A stretch of DNA of 64,000 nucleotides from contig ARYC01002629.1 in the NCBI GenBank assembly GCA_000711775.1, positions 1 through 64,000 on the forward strand, written 5' to 3'. The position numbers and the translations under genes are program-made. Position 1 is the stretch's first letter. Every line of letters begins with the position of its first letter. A model generated the notes under the pieces. That model was not told the origin of the DNA, did no database searches, and saw only the letters and a list, made by a program, of their open reading frames with translations. Shown here piece by piece: positions 13,301 to 25,800 of the stretch. The stretch is from Oxytricha trifallax. Lineage: Eukaryota; Ciliophora; Spirotrichea; Sporadotrichida; Oxytrichidae.

Positions 13301-14720
13301 AATATTGGCAGTATACTGTTCATCATTGAAGTAGTTCAAGAAAATATAGTCAACGATATATAGGCATGGAAAGAAAAAGATAAATTGAATCAAAATTTCA
13401 ATATCAATTGGATACAATATAAGGAATTACTATAGAACAGTAATATAATGTTTAAGAGACAGAAATCTGCAGAGTTGTTGAATTCGAATGTAAATCTATA
13501 GCTGATGGTGCTTAGAATTCATGCTTATAGAGATATTGACTTATTGATTAAAAAAGAAAGTACAATTATTACAATACAATTAGTCCGGAAGTTGGTTGAT
13601 AGTTGTAATAAGATTAAATCAATAAAAGTGCAAGAAACTTTCCCCCAAATCTTTTATGAATTCGCTAATAACAATTTTCGTGTTTATCTTGCTTTTCATG
13701 TTTCCGTTGATAAGCTACATATTTTTAAGGAAAAATAAATCCCATTTATTTAACAAAGATTACTCATAAAAATATAGTACTCTATACGAAAACAATCATA
13801 ACATTAACAGTTACTCATACTATTACATTTTGGTGTTTTTATTTAAGCGTATTTGTTTTGCAATTGCGATTCAGATTTTTGACACATATGGGCAAATAAA
13901 TATTCTAATATTCAGCAGTCTAATTACCCTTATGTTTATTGGGGCATTCAATCCCATGAATTCGAAATTACTTAATTTTGTAGAGTATATTAATGAACTC
14001 ACTTTCCTCACTGCACTCTACTTCTGCTTTTTATTCACTGATTTTATTAGCAATCCAGATACTCAATAATCACTAGGCTATTGGTTGATTTATATTGTAC
14101 TCGCAAATATTCTTATTAACCTACTATAATATACTCATTAAAATCAATTAAAATTTGATTTATATTATACTTGTACTTTATACAATCACAGAGTAGGTTT
14201 ATTTAATAATTCAAAAGATCTTTCCTTATTTAATTATTTTTAAATCATGAAGAAACTAAGGGCTAAATAGTAAAATAGTTTAGAAAAAGATATAAATTCA
14301 AGTTTTGAAAAGAAAATAGACAATTTCGAAGAAATTAATTAAACAAACAACGCTTAAGAACCTTTAAATTTAGATGCTAGTAGCTATAATCTCTAGTCAA
14401 ATATGAATACGACATCAGTTGGTTTGCAAGAAGGTGATACATAGAAAATAAATTATGATAGATAATCCTAATTAAAAAGGCATAATGAATTGTTCAGTTA
14501 TGATAATGAAATATTCTCTCCAATTTAACATCAAAATTTGAAATATACCAATAATTATGATAATGATACAAAAGATGTTTTTTAATCAACACAACAGAAA
14601 ATCCAAACTGATTCGAAGAAGATTAGAAAGAATAATACAAAAACTATATCATAAAGAAGGAAGTAGGCTGCTGCTACAATAAGCCCTTCTCTTTATCAAA
14701 AATATTATATTAATCCTTGA
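1318..14720 (+). CDS. Paralogue X1: giant secreted/multipass membrane protein
   Basis: First of two tandem paralogues. It starts with a signal peptide (MLHLVLLLFLAQQII), followed by a long ectodomain of short beta-strand-like repeats. A long uninterrupted ectodomain stretch follows at about 10200-11350, then several hydrophobic segments (about 12150-13000 and 13150-14120), and a hydrophilic N/Q-rich tail ending in TGA at 14718-14720. The architecture resembles the large surface-type membrane protein families of oxytrichid ciliates; function unknown. Introns include 1436-1541 and 1688-6599, the latter inflated by a TBE. Insertions at 7503-8168 and 13213-13646 are missing from X2. Relative to X2 there is one extra T in a run near 6710 that breaks the frame. 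Not every exon border was resolved, so the coordinates describe gene extent. X1 could be functional after DNA rearrangement or a pseudogene. Confidence 0.65.
1436..1541 (+). other. Intron 1 of X1
   Basis: GTATGT...TTACAG intron. Removing it joins ACT G to CG GTT GAC in frame. X2 has the same intron at the equivalent place, which supports splicing and not germline excision. Confidence 0.8.
2063..3019 (+). pseudogene. TBE 42-kDa DDE transposase (decayed)
   Basis: Transposase of the TBE, a DDE enzyme of the IS630/Tc1-like group thought to act in both transposition and programmed excision. A conserved block reads FHRQFPELKISAYSV, the middle acidic residue sits in LFVDNLSVHK, and a C-terminal block reads DFFWGILKGRYKK after SPQLN. 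The frame is broken at least three times (near 2205, 2370 and 2690), and an internal TGA follows SPQLN near 2824, where related transposases usually have NPIE. Some breaks could be tiny eliminated segments, but the number suggests decay. Start not determined. Final TGA at 3017-3019. Confidence 0.75.
3029..3815 (-). pseudogene. TBE 22-kDa-type protein (one frameshift)
   Basis: Minus-strand TBE gene between the transposase and the kinase gene. From the ATG at 3815 the frame runs about 190 codons with TAA/TAG as glutamine. It then shifts by one base near 3250 and continues about 65 codons to TGA at 3029-3031, ending in a lysine/glutamate-rich tail. The product is hydrophilic and has no recognised domain; its role in TBE biology is unknown. 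Identity rests on position and orientation. Confidence 0.65.
3816..4350. other. Non-coding spacer inside the TBE
   Basis: AT-rich spacer between the divergent 22-kDa and zinc-finger/kinase genes. It contains several short related phrases (AGGAGCACC, AGGTGCACC, CTCCTAAAT) at 4040-4155, which look like a small degenerate internal repeat. No coding signal was seen. Confidence 0.5.
4351..5765 (+). pseudogene. TBE 57-kDa-type zinc-finger/kinase protein (decayed)
   Basis: Largest TBE gene. Two C2H2 fingers lie at about 4600-4790: FELCERDFAH...H...H (its first cysteine appears replaced) and YDCFECHKQYSHTRDLKKH. An upstream CDSC at about 4428 may be part of another finger. The C-terminal half is kinase-like: YEMTLRDFI, then HRDLKPEN at about 5351 (reached after a frameshift), IIDFNRA, and WDVWALEAIIIECD. 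There are several frameshifts and internal TGAs, for example near 4430, 4925 and 5290. TBEs are known to encode a protein with this domain pair. The DFN in place of DFG is shared with the copy at 1-451. Confidence 0.75.
7503..8168. mobile_element. TGTTC foldback element A (666 bp)
   Basis: A long inverted repeat of about 300 bp per arm around a short loop near 7810-7850. The outermost bases are TGTTCACC and GGTGAACA. The 6-bp sequence GGTAAT lies directly outside both ends (7497-7502 and 8169-8174), a target-site duplication. Just inside the ends are C-rich (left) and G-rich (right) tracts that stand out in this AT-rich DNA. It is absent at the matching place in X2. No open frame. It belongs to the same family as 25133-26311. 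Confidence 0.85.
8505..8635. repeat. Hairpin in X1 also kept in X2
   Basis: Imperfect inverted repeat. The left arm contains AAACTGGAAATCAAATATTT. The right arm contains AATTTAATTTCCAGCTTCAT and its mate TTTCTTGATTATAAT. A similar hairpin lies at 18975-19131 in X2, so it predates the duplication. It is probably a remnant terminal-repeat element or an ancestral IES. Confidence 0.5.
13205..13654. mobile_element. GGGGAAG-type MITE, copy 2, in an X1 exon
   Basis: The element (13213-13646, 434 bp) has inverted ends GGGGGAAGTTCCCTGCAC and, inverted on the right, GGGGGAAAGTTTCTTGCAC. It is flanked by AAATCTTT at 13205-13212 and 13647-13654. X2 has the uninterrupted sequence with a single copy of that word at about 23699. 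Removing the element plus one duplication restores a frame reading DAKSFMNSLITI through a membrane-spanning segment. The duplication can therefore serve as the pointer for germline excision. Frames inside the element are not genes. Confidence 0.88.
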
Positions 14721-16897
14721 TAGGAAACCAATTTAATTTAATATTCTTAGTAAATTTGATTTTAATCAATTATAAATTAATATAATAAAATTAAATTGAT
14801 TTACTGATTTTGATTTTTCCTGGAAAAGTTTAATCAAATTTTGATATTTGAATTGAATATTTTAAATTACCAAAAGTAAAAAGTTTAAATTAACTAGAAA
14901 TAAAATAATTATTTCTCAATTTTATTATCTAAAAGCAAATGTCTCTCCCAAAGGTTTCAGGGAATTGTGTTTATCAATATTTTTGAATGTATATTAAATC
15001 TTTGTGTTTTTAATATTACTAATAATTTCGAAAAAAATTACGATCAAAATGATATAAACTTGAAAACAGTTTTTTATATGAAGTAGATCTAAAAAAACAT
15101 GAGCTGTAATATTAATTGCTTTAATCACAATTATGTAAAAAGCTATTTATAGTAATCATAAAGTATAATTAAATAAAAATAATTTAAAATAAAATTTTTT
15201 TCAAGAATCTTCCTGAAAATGTAAGAGATAAAAGTTTATTGGCCTTTAAATCGTATTTGTAATATTAATAAATTTTTCATTAAATTATTATTTAATTATG
15301 TTTTTTTTTAAATAAATTAATTCTTTTAGAGACAGTTGTTCTGACCAACACCCGATCTCTGTACCTCTTATCGGTAGTACCACCCCCTTACCCCTCTTAC
15401 CAACTACCCTCTTATCCTTACCCCTACCCCCTACCCTCTTACCCTTTACTACAACACCATACCCTTTACCCCGACACCCTACTCTTTACTACGACACCCT
15501 ATCCTTTACCCCGACACCCTACCCTTTACCCCAACACCCTTCCCTCTACCCCGAAACCCTTCCCTATACCCCCTTAGTACCCGCCTTACGCCCATATTAC
15601 CCGCCTAACGCCCTTAGTACCCGCCTTACACCCTTAATACCTGCCTTACTCCCTACCTCAGTACCTCCCGCTAAAATCTCCAATTCAAATGAAGAAATTG
15701 CCCTCAGGGTCTCAATTTTTCTCATCTATTAAATCTTTACATTATGATCCTTTTGTGCAATTGAATCTCATTAAAATTTACAATTTTTTAAAATTATTTT
15801 TCTTATTCAGAAGATATTGTTTAAATGTTTTGGTAGGTCTCAATAAGTCCTTTAAATTTTTTTCTTTTATACCTACATTAAATACATTATTTATTAACAC
15901 TTTTATTACCCTATCACAAACATTTATTTTTAAATATTTCTTACTGATCGAACATAAATAAATTCTTGTAATGAACGAAAACAATTTCTACTATATTATT
16001 TAAATTTAATTATATCAAATAGCTTTAAAAATTTACGATTTTTTTATTTTATTATAAAGAAGGCATTTAAAATTTAAATTAATGTTGATAAGTTAATAGA
16101 AGTTTATTTCATTTAATTAAACAAATTTCTGTTATTCCAATATAAGTTTAATTAAAATGAAATTATGGGGGGGGCATATCTGAACCAAAGATATTTTTTA
16201 TAGCTTAAATATGTTGGCGTATGTTCCGGTTCAAATAAGGGTCGGAAAACATGAATAAACAATTTTTATTTACGAGATATTTCACTATAGTGCTAAAAAT
16301 ACACAAAATAAATCTCAATTTTATCATAAAATTACATAAATATATTTATTAGTCAGCAAATTACTCAAAATAAATCTTATTTGTCATAACTTGGACAAGG
16401 AAATTTTCTATCTAATATTTTGGTCATATGTATTGCTAGGATGCTCCCCATCACATAGATTTTCTTAGTTAAAAACCTTCAATAATTAAAAATAAAAGAT
16501 TAAATTGAGAAGCTGAACTAATATACACATAATAATTTTTTTAAAAAAAACTATACTTCAAAGGATTATTATTTGAATGTTATTGTTGAGACCTTGCTTT
16601 GCGAATTAAAATTTGATTTTATCATTCAATAGCTGAAAAGATGTGAATATTTGCTTTTCTACTTCTATTTTTTGCTTTATAAAATTTGAAATTTGGATTA
16701 ATTAAAATATATTAAATGCATAAAATCAATTTAAAAATATGAATAATATAACTAAGAAATAAAATCATTATTAAATGTCCATAGATAGAATTTTTGCTAA
16801 TCAATAATTATAAATGATATCACCTATTCTCAAATTATAAAAAGTAAAATTAAATCGTTTTTAATTAAATTATTTTAAATTTGTTCACAGATTAAAA
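14721..16897. other. Intergenic region between X1 and X2
   Basis: AT-rich spacer between the tandem paralogues. It holds the C-rich minisatellite at 15345-15670. A G8 tract at 16167-16174 and a loosely inverted partner near 16440-16460 (ATGCTCCCCAT) could be the ends of a decayed small element. The last ~100 bp match the X1 5' flank. No gene is supported; the open stretches at 15689-15984 are low-complexity AT-rich sequence. Confidence 0.55.
15345..15670. repeat. C/T-rich minisatellite
   Basis: About 325 bp of imperfect tandem repeats. The first part uses a ~20-bp unit like TACCCCGACACCCTACCCTT. The last part uses a unit like AGTACCCGCCTTACGCCC. It is strongly C-rich on the plus strand and G-poor, within DNA otherwise about 75-80% A+T. 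It is absent from the flanks of the other genes. Confidence 0.85.
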
Positions 16898-19800
16898 ATG
16901 CTGATGCTGATTTCATTACTATTTTTGGGACACCAAATTTTATCAGTAAATAGTGTGATAACTACTCATAATTGCTTTTAAGCTTATCCGCTCTCACAAA
17001 ATGATTTGACCACTGGTATGTACTTCAATTGCAAATAATTGTATTTATGATTAAATAATATCAAAATTTAGGGGTATTTAATCAAAATACTGAAAATTCA
17101 TGAATTTTTAAACTTTACAGCAGTTGACATGGATAATTTATCAAATATTGTACTAGGAGGTACTAAAAATTTAATGATTCCTACTTTATCTTACTTTTCA
17201 CCTAATCAAGCTCTAAATTGGTAAAAATAAATTACTGGATTGCCAAGTGGAAGCATGTACCGAGAAGTTTATAGTGTTTATTTTATTTTATTATTTTAAA
17301 ACTTTAAATAATGAAATTTCATTAAAATTAAGTTACTGTAGTTAAATTTTAGCATCAAGTTGACAATTCCCCATATCTATTAGTAAATATAAACTAAAAT
17401 AATGAAATAATTACCATTTAATATATAAAAGTTTACTATTGCCTAAGACGAATACTTTAAACGCGACCTTATTTTAATTTAAATACATATCCAAATATTC
17501 ATATAAATTGAATTTATATTTTTGTAGATTAATTCTCATACTGGAGCGGTTGTATAAGCATTCCGAGAGTTCACTCCATATACACTAAGTTCAACAACTT
17601 ACTATGGAATACTTGATTAATTAATTATTTTAGTCATTTTTATTGGTTAAATAACATCATAGAAAGTATTGTATTTAAACACTGGTGACATCTATGTGAC
17701 AGGCATTTCAATGCTTAACCAATAACTTAATTTTGCAAGGTTTTCTATTAGTTCATCATTTGTGAGTAAAAATATTTAAATTATAATTGTATGTGAATCA
17801 TAAATCACATTTTAATTGTTAGTGTTCAAACTATATACTCACATTCTACATATTAATCAAAAGGAATGACTCTCACTATGACATAAGATCAAAACTTATT
17901 AAATAATGTTCAAAATATAATAGATTTTTAAAAATTATAAATTGGAGATAAATTGTATATTTATTTGAATTTTAGAAGGAATTAAATATCACTTTAAAAA
18001 TGCTATGAAAATAACTTAATTTAATTTTTCTTTCTAAATAATTTAATAGTTTTTATTGATTCAATAAAAATTCCTAGTTTATATTAAGTTATGATGAACA
18101 AAAATTTAATATTTAATAATAAGTTTTTTAATAAAGTATAGATTCTAATACCTTTATAAAATAATAATTATACTTTGTAATTCTAGGAGCAGAATTTAAT
18201 CTTGATCCTGGTTATGAATTGACTCTCCATAAGTCCCATAGGACTAATCTAGCATCAGTAATATACTATTAATTTATAAAATATTCAATAATTAAAAAGT
18301 ATAATGGGAATTGAATGTAGCTATTCTAGGACCTCTATAAGATCTGCAGATTAAAAAATAAAATAATTTAATAATTTGATTTCTCACTTAGGCATAAATA
18401 AATAACTCTATATCTTTTATTTAATAATAAGGAATATATAAGAATTGGGAAATTTAAATATATCTAATTTATATTATGGTATATAACTACCTTTGATTTG
18501 ACATCATTAATCATAATTATATCAAATGATCAATCAAAATGCAGTATGATTAAGATTTCATCAATCTTTAAAAATAAAAGGTTTTTAAGTAACAATTTAA
18601 GCAAGACTTCTCTAATATTACATAAATAAAAAAAAGTCCTAACTAAAAAGATTAAAGAATGGAAATTATTTATTTATATTAGGATTTTCATCAATAATTA
18701 ACAATTTTCCCTGAATTAATTTAATCATTGTAATAATTAATTCTTATTCATATTGGCTGCACTATGCATGAACCACATGAATATTTCGAAATAAAACCTA
18801 GCTTACTATTCTATAAATATAATTCTATAGCTGAATTGAGATAGTTTATATAATATTTGAAATAAATATTAACATTAGCTACTTCCTGTGAAGGTTTAAA
18901 CAAAATTAAATTGGAAAATAAAACAAATCTTTTGCTTAAGAGTATTGTGTTTTGTTAAATTGTTTATTTCAAAGTGAAGCTGGAAATCAAAATATTTATG
19001 TTGCAGCCATATTAGGAAACAGATAGACAAGGAAAAATTATATATTTGACTTTATTCTTAGCCTAATAAACTTATGTTGAATTCCAGTTTCTTGATTATA
19101 ATTGAAACATTAATATTTTGGTTTTCAGCTTCAATATGAAAAAGTATAATTAAATAAAATATAAGTTTTTTAGCAAAAGTTATGCATTATTTAACTATCA
19201 AAATGAATTTTTTGCTCATACCATCACAGTGACAAGTCTATGTTAATATTTATTGCTTAATTTCATTATAATTTCACTCAGCTTAGCCAAGAATTATAAA
19301 CATAGTATTATAAATTATGTTTGTATTATAAATATTCCTTTGGTTCAGGTATTGCCCCCCTTATATATTTTAGGCACTTCAAGTAATGATTATATATTTG
19401 GATCAATGGCTTATCTAAATTAATCAAATAGCAATTTTATTGGTACTATTTTCTTTGTACAATACTCTTAAGTTAGTAATTCTTTTGACGCAAAGTTAAA
19501 TTTATTCTAATTAGTGACATTTATTATTTAATTTATTATAAATAAAAAAAGTTTACTGATGTTTTTACTTTATTCAACATTTATCTTAAAATAAGTAAAT
19601 TATATAACTTCAATTTTGAATTTATATTATAATTATTTATCGGTGCTAGTCAATCTATAATAAATAAATAAACAATTAATAAAATATATAAAAATAATTT
19701 GAGCCCCCATTTGATTTAATTTTATAAAATATTTATTTGAAAGTAAACAATGAAAAAAAGTTGGATTTTAAAATGAAATGTTTAATTAGATTGTTTTTTT

Positions 19801-22800
19801 TCTTCATAAATTAAGAATAACTTATATTTATCCTATTTTTAAATATTAAATTTAGAGAGGGAAATTATTAAAGAAAATTTTCTGAAAAATTTGTTAACAA
19901 ATTTTCACAATTATAAAATAAATATTATTGCAAAATAAGGGATTAACAATAGTTTATAAATAATATATGGTATCAAAAACAGAAGCTTATTTTCTATTTT
20001 GGGCTAGTTTAAGTATTTAATTAAGTTTATATACATTTTTATTTTATCTACCTTTATATTGAAAAATTAGAAATAATTGTTATTTTAAAAAGCAGGACTC
20101 TCTAATTGATATATAGCAATTCAATTACAGATTTGGGAAGTACCACAATTATGACACTTGAGCAGAAAGTGATTTCTAATTATATAATTAATTTATGAAA
20201 TTAAAATTGAAAATTTATTCCTTATATAAATTAAAAATTTACTAATTTTAACAACAAAATTATGGGAATTATAAAATCACCTACTAATGTCTATTTAAAT
20301 TTTTAGTTAGGTAAAAATAATTTATATATATTTTGGAGGATCAAGATCAATTTCTTCTAAAGTAGAAGCTTTTTTTGAAAGTTTTAATAATGAAACTTTG
20401 TGCTCCGTATCAAAAATTGAAAATATTTTTTAATTTAATTTGTAATCAAGTTATCTTTACTCCAAAAATACAAATTTGGTACTCAACGGAAAATAGTATA
20501 ATTTTAATCCTATGATTGGAACTACTAGATTGGCTATTGCTCCATCTCCCATAACTTTAATTAATACTTCAGCTCTTACACTAATAATAACAAACTTAAA
20601 AATAAATTTTTTAGATACTTCAGCATTTTATTATGATTTTCTAATGAATTATATTCTACGTTTTAATTTAAATAAACGATCCTCATTCAAGCTGTACATA
20701 AACTCCAAATATTCCAACCCTCACACCAATAAATTCAATTATGCCTAAGTAGATTTTTTATATTCAGCCTAGTGTAAATTTCAATTATTTAGTGACCTCA
20801 AACTTTACAGGAGATGAGTTTTGTTCAGATAAAAAGAGATCGTACTCTTTAATTCCACCAATAATTCCAAATCTTTTGATAGAATAAAATACAGGGTTAA
20901 TTACATATTTAGCTGCAAATTAAGTTCATGGAATTGATCAATCTATAAACGTCCAAGTATAGTAGATTGATGGCAAGTTAGCTGCAATATATTACCCAAT
21001 CGATTTTATTGATTGCAGAGATGTTTATATAACAGAGTTATTGATTGAGAACTAAGTATTTGTTCTAAATTAGGAAATGACATAGACTTTAATATATAAA
21101 GCTCCAATTTACTCCAAAGATATGTGTAGCTAATATATAGAATTAACTGTCACATTTAGAAACGGTTCAGTTATACCATCAAGCTTTATGAGCAGTGATT
21201 TGGCAAATAATAAGCTCATATTCAACACTTCTGAATAAAGTTATCTAGGTACTCATGCTTTAGAGTTCACTTTAAATAGTCTAATGGACATAGGAAATAT
21301 TCTATCAGGAGTATCATTCGAAGTTTCCATATTAGATAATTGCTAAGTGAAATACAATTACCCTGGCCCTTTATCATTCACTTATTATCTTGGGAGACTT
21401 GAGAAAATTAGTTTCTAGGATTTGGAATTCTATAGTAACTGCGATTTTGCAATATAGATTAAGCCATATAAAAATCCTGAGAATCCCTTGCCTTCTTTTA
21501 TAAGGTACTCTCGTGAATTAAAAGAATTTAATATCTATACAAACGATTAACATTTTAAAGGAATGCATCAAATCTAAATCAAAGTTTAATTTTAATTTTA
21601 TTTAAAAGCCACTTTAGATACTGATAGAAAAATAGAAAATAGCACTTTCATCTGGACATTAATTATTGAGGATGACCCAATATAATTTGGATTTAGTTTG
21701 GAGCCTTCAGATTAAATAGCTTTTGTGGGACAAGAAAGTTTCTACGAGTTACCCTCTGTAGTTAACCCATTCAATGAGAGTTATGAAGTTAAAACAGAGA
21801 TAACCAATATAAAGGCTTTTGCAAAATCTGTTTATATTTATTAATTTTTAATTAAATTTGATGGCAGTACTTTTTCATTCTTTCCTTATTTAATTAAATG
21901 CTATATATTTCAAATAAATAATAGCGTCTTTCGACTCTTTTTAATTAGCCTGATTTGTAACAAAATATTAATATACTTGTATAAAAATAATGTAGGTTTA
22001 AATGGATATTGGAGAATACACATTGGAAGTTTCCCTATTAAATTTAAGAAGACCTTAGAAGTCAAAAATTTATACTTTCAAGCTTTAGGTTAATTAATAA
22101 AACTTTACTAATTAGTAGACTCAGCAAGTATACACAACTGAAATAAAGCAAGCTTCAAATTTTTAATAAAACTTCAAAGCCAAAGTAAAATCCATAAGCT
22201 TTTAAGGACTATTGACTGTTCAATTCTACGATGACTGGCTTTACTCAGAAATCAATCAGAATTTCCTTAACATAAAAATTGAATATAGATTTCTTAAGAG
22301 GGCCTTAGATTCATCTCTATATGAAAGAAATGAATTTATCTAAGATTGGAAATATGTTTAGTACAAAAATAAAATATTACAAGTATAGCTTAATTTTAGC
22401 AGACCAAGTTATATCTCAAATTAAAGAGTAAGAACATATATTGCATATATTGAATTAACAATTTTAGGAGAAAGACATTTTAGAATTGAAATTTTCATAT
22501 TAGTTTTCAAATCTAAAGACTAACCTAAGAAGATAACTTGTAGAAGGTGATTCAAGAGAGAAAAAGTATGTAATAAAAAAGGAAATTCCTTAACAGCTTG
22601 ATTAAGACGAAGCTTAAGCCATAGCTTAGGCTGGAAATGCTATAAGCGCAGCAATGACAGCATCAGTTTACATTAACTTTATTTTACAATTCTTTCTGTA
22701 AGTATAATCATTTTTCAATATTATTAGAAAAAATTGAATTCAATATAAAAAATATTATATTTAATTAGTGGCAACTAAATTTTGGAAAAATTTGGTAAAA

Positions 22801-25800
22801 AAGGAATTTAAAAATAGTTGAATTTTTTTAAAATGGAACATATTACTATATCTTTTAGGAAATTTATCATCTTTAATTTTATTGCTAAAATTTATAAAAT
22901 ATGACTTTTAATGAAAATTAAATAAGCTCGATTGAGGATATGATGTGATTTGATTGTACCGATAATAGGAAATACCAGTTATATTTATTCTATATCAAAT
23001 GAGTTTAAAATCTTAAAATTTTATAAATTTGACTGCTTTTAATTTAAATTAAAGAACTCAATTTTACATATAGTCCAACAATATTATCTTTATTAGATCT
23101 GCAGCTTTATCCATTATATGGGGAGCACTGAACAATATGTAACTTATTACTCATCTGCCGCTGTTTTAGATAAATTTTACCTCAAATTTCAGATACTTCG
23201 TTCTGTTCCTAATCGACATTTCAAACTTAAATTTGATACCAACTCCAGACTTCTTGACAGAAAATCTTCAATTTAATTAAGAGGACACCGTTGATGAAGA
23301 TTATTAGCTTGAAGATATGTACAAACTCTTAGGATATGAAAACTGCTTTTTCCCTTCGAATCTTGCAAATCTTATAGTCAATTTTCTTGCAATAATTGCT
23401 CTAATGGTAGTCGAAAGAATTATTAAAAGAGGTTTAACACAAAAATAGCAAAAGTTAGAAACGGTTTAAATTAATTCTGAGAAAGATGCGTCGAATAGTT
23501 TAATACCTTATTAATTTTTGAATTTAAAATTAATAGTGAAAAGCCAAGCTTCATAAAACAGCAAATTGTTAAGGCATAATAAAAGCTGTAACAGAGTTTA
23601 TATTATAGCAGCATACTAAGATTACTAATCTAGAATTATTTTGCACTAGCTATGATTACTTTTATTGTACTTTTCACTCATTTCTATTTCGTCGATGCTA
23701 AATCTTTTATGAATTCGCTAATAACAATACTCGTGTTTGTTTTGCTATTCATGTTTCCGCTAATAAGCTACATTTTCCTAAGAAAAAATAAAAGCAATTT
23801 ATTTAACAAAGAATACTCATAAAAATACAGCACACTCTACGAGAACAACCATAACATTAACAGTTACTCGTACTATTACATTTTGGTGTTTTTGTTTAAG
23901 CGTATTTGTTTTGCAATTGCCATTCAGATTTTTGACACATTCGGGCAAATTAATATTCTGATATTCAGCAGTCTAATTACAATAATGTTTATTGGGGCAT
24001 TCAATCCCATGAATTCAAAATTACTTAATTTTGTAGAGTATGTTAATGAACTCACTTTCCTCACTGCACTATACTTCTGCTTTTTATTCACTGATTTTAT
24101 TAGCAATCCAGATACTCAATAATCTCTTGGCTATTTGTTGATTTATATAGTACTCGCAAATATTCTAATTAACCTTTTATAATATGCTCATTAAGATTAA
24201 TTAAAATTTGATTTATTTTATACTTGTACTTTACACAATCAAAATCCAAAAACCCCTTAATTATAAAAATATGTCTTTTATTTGTATTTGTAACGCTGAA
24301 ATTAGGATTTCTTATATGTCAATTGTAATTTGCTTTAAAGTTTCATTTCTTTTACATTTTTGTTCGTAATTCTCGATTATATAATTTTATTAACTATCCA
24401 TACTTTAAGATTTGAAGTTAGCATCTATCATTTATGAAAATTTATATAATCTTAAAGTTTTTATGGCCTTGATTAATTTTATTTATAAATCACAACAGTT
24501 GCTTTCAGTTAAACATTTTGTTGCCTGCTATTTTTACTAAAGAATCTAGTCCTTGTGGGTCGTCTTGAAATCAGGTAGAAAAATATTTATTTAGAATTAG
24601 GCCAAAGTCTGTCTGGAATTTTGGGGTGCCCAAAAGTCAATTTTAAACCAGATTTTATGGTTAAAATTCAAATCAAAAGCTTTCAAAGAACAATATTCTG
24701 AATCTTAACTAAGTTAGGCTAGATCCATATAGATTTTTTCAACTAGGACGAGAAATAGTTAAACTGACTTAAGCTCGCTGGTGCTAGTACTGCTGCAGAA
24801 AAAATTGTTTAACTAGAAGCAACTGTTGTGAATGCTATTTCTTTAATATTACCATATTTATTTTCATAATATATGCACCATTTAAAATATAATTTGTTAA
24901 ATTATTGATTAATTAGGGGCTATTTAATGGACTTACTATTTAAAATGTAATTCCATGTCTTAATCTTGTTTACAACTTCAATATATTTCTCCATAATAGA
25001 CATTATAATTGACCTCCTGTAATATACCTATATTGAATAGGTAATTTATCTATTTGTATTTTTGGGTTTACATTATTTTAATATATTCATACAATTTATA
25101 AACATTTACTTCAAAGTAAAGTAATGGGTAAATGTTCCAACCGAGATCCCCCTCCCACCCCCCTCCCGTGCCTAAAACGAGACCCCCCCTCCCACCTCAA
25201 CAAAATCCCCATTCATATGAAAATTTTGATTCTCAATTTTTAAATAATTTTTCTCCATGATTACTTGATATCATAATATTTCTTACACTAAAAGAATATC
25301 ATTTTTTTCCCAAATTATTCTCATACTATACTATGATACTCTCTTTTTAATTTTGGTATTTAATAACTTTCACTTCGTCCGTCGACCTTTTTAGCACATA
25401 CTCCTTTACGAAAATTATATAATCATCTATATCTCATGGTCTTGATATAACTATAACGAAAAAATAATCAACCAATAAACCCACACAAATATTAATCCTT
25501 ACAATTCAAAATATTTTAATCGACTGCATTCAATATAATTTTAAAAGTAGTCCCATTAATTTATATATTATAGTTTTTTCTCAATTTCCTGTAAATTTTA
25601 TCATTATAATTTTAATAGCAATTTATTTTTTATGTAAAATAAATAGCAAGAATATTGATATAATATGTATTTAAAATAACATTAATCAGGTTCAAATAAA
25701 ATTTAAGTAATATGAATATTAAAAAAATAAAATTATATCTTTATTCTTTACTAACTGATTAATGTTATTTTAAATACATATTATATCAATATTCTTGCTA

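Noticed and set aside
13157-13738. Two plus-strand frames crossing 13213-13646
   Set aside because: They run through the inserted MITE; the conserved reading of the paralogue requires the element to be absent.
15345-15670. CRISPR-like array
   Set aside because: Units are contiguous with no unique spacers, and the genome is eukaryotic; it is a minisatellite.
15689-15984. Overlapping hydrophobic frames on both strands next to the minisatellite
   Set aside because: AT-driven phenylalanine/leucine/isoleucine composition, no counterpart upstream of X1, and no start context.
16225-16250. tRNA T-arm-like GGTTCAAAT
   Set aside because: No matching acceptor, D or anticodon arms on either side.
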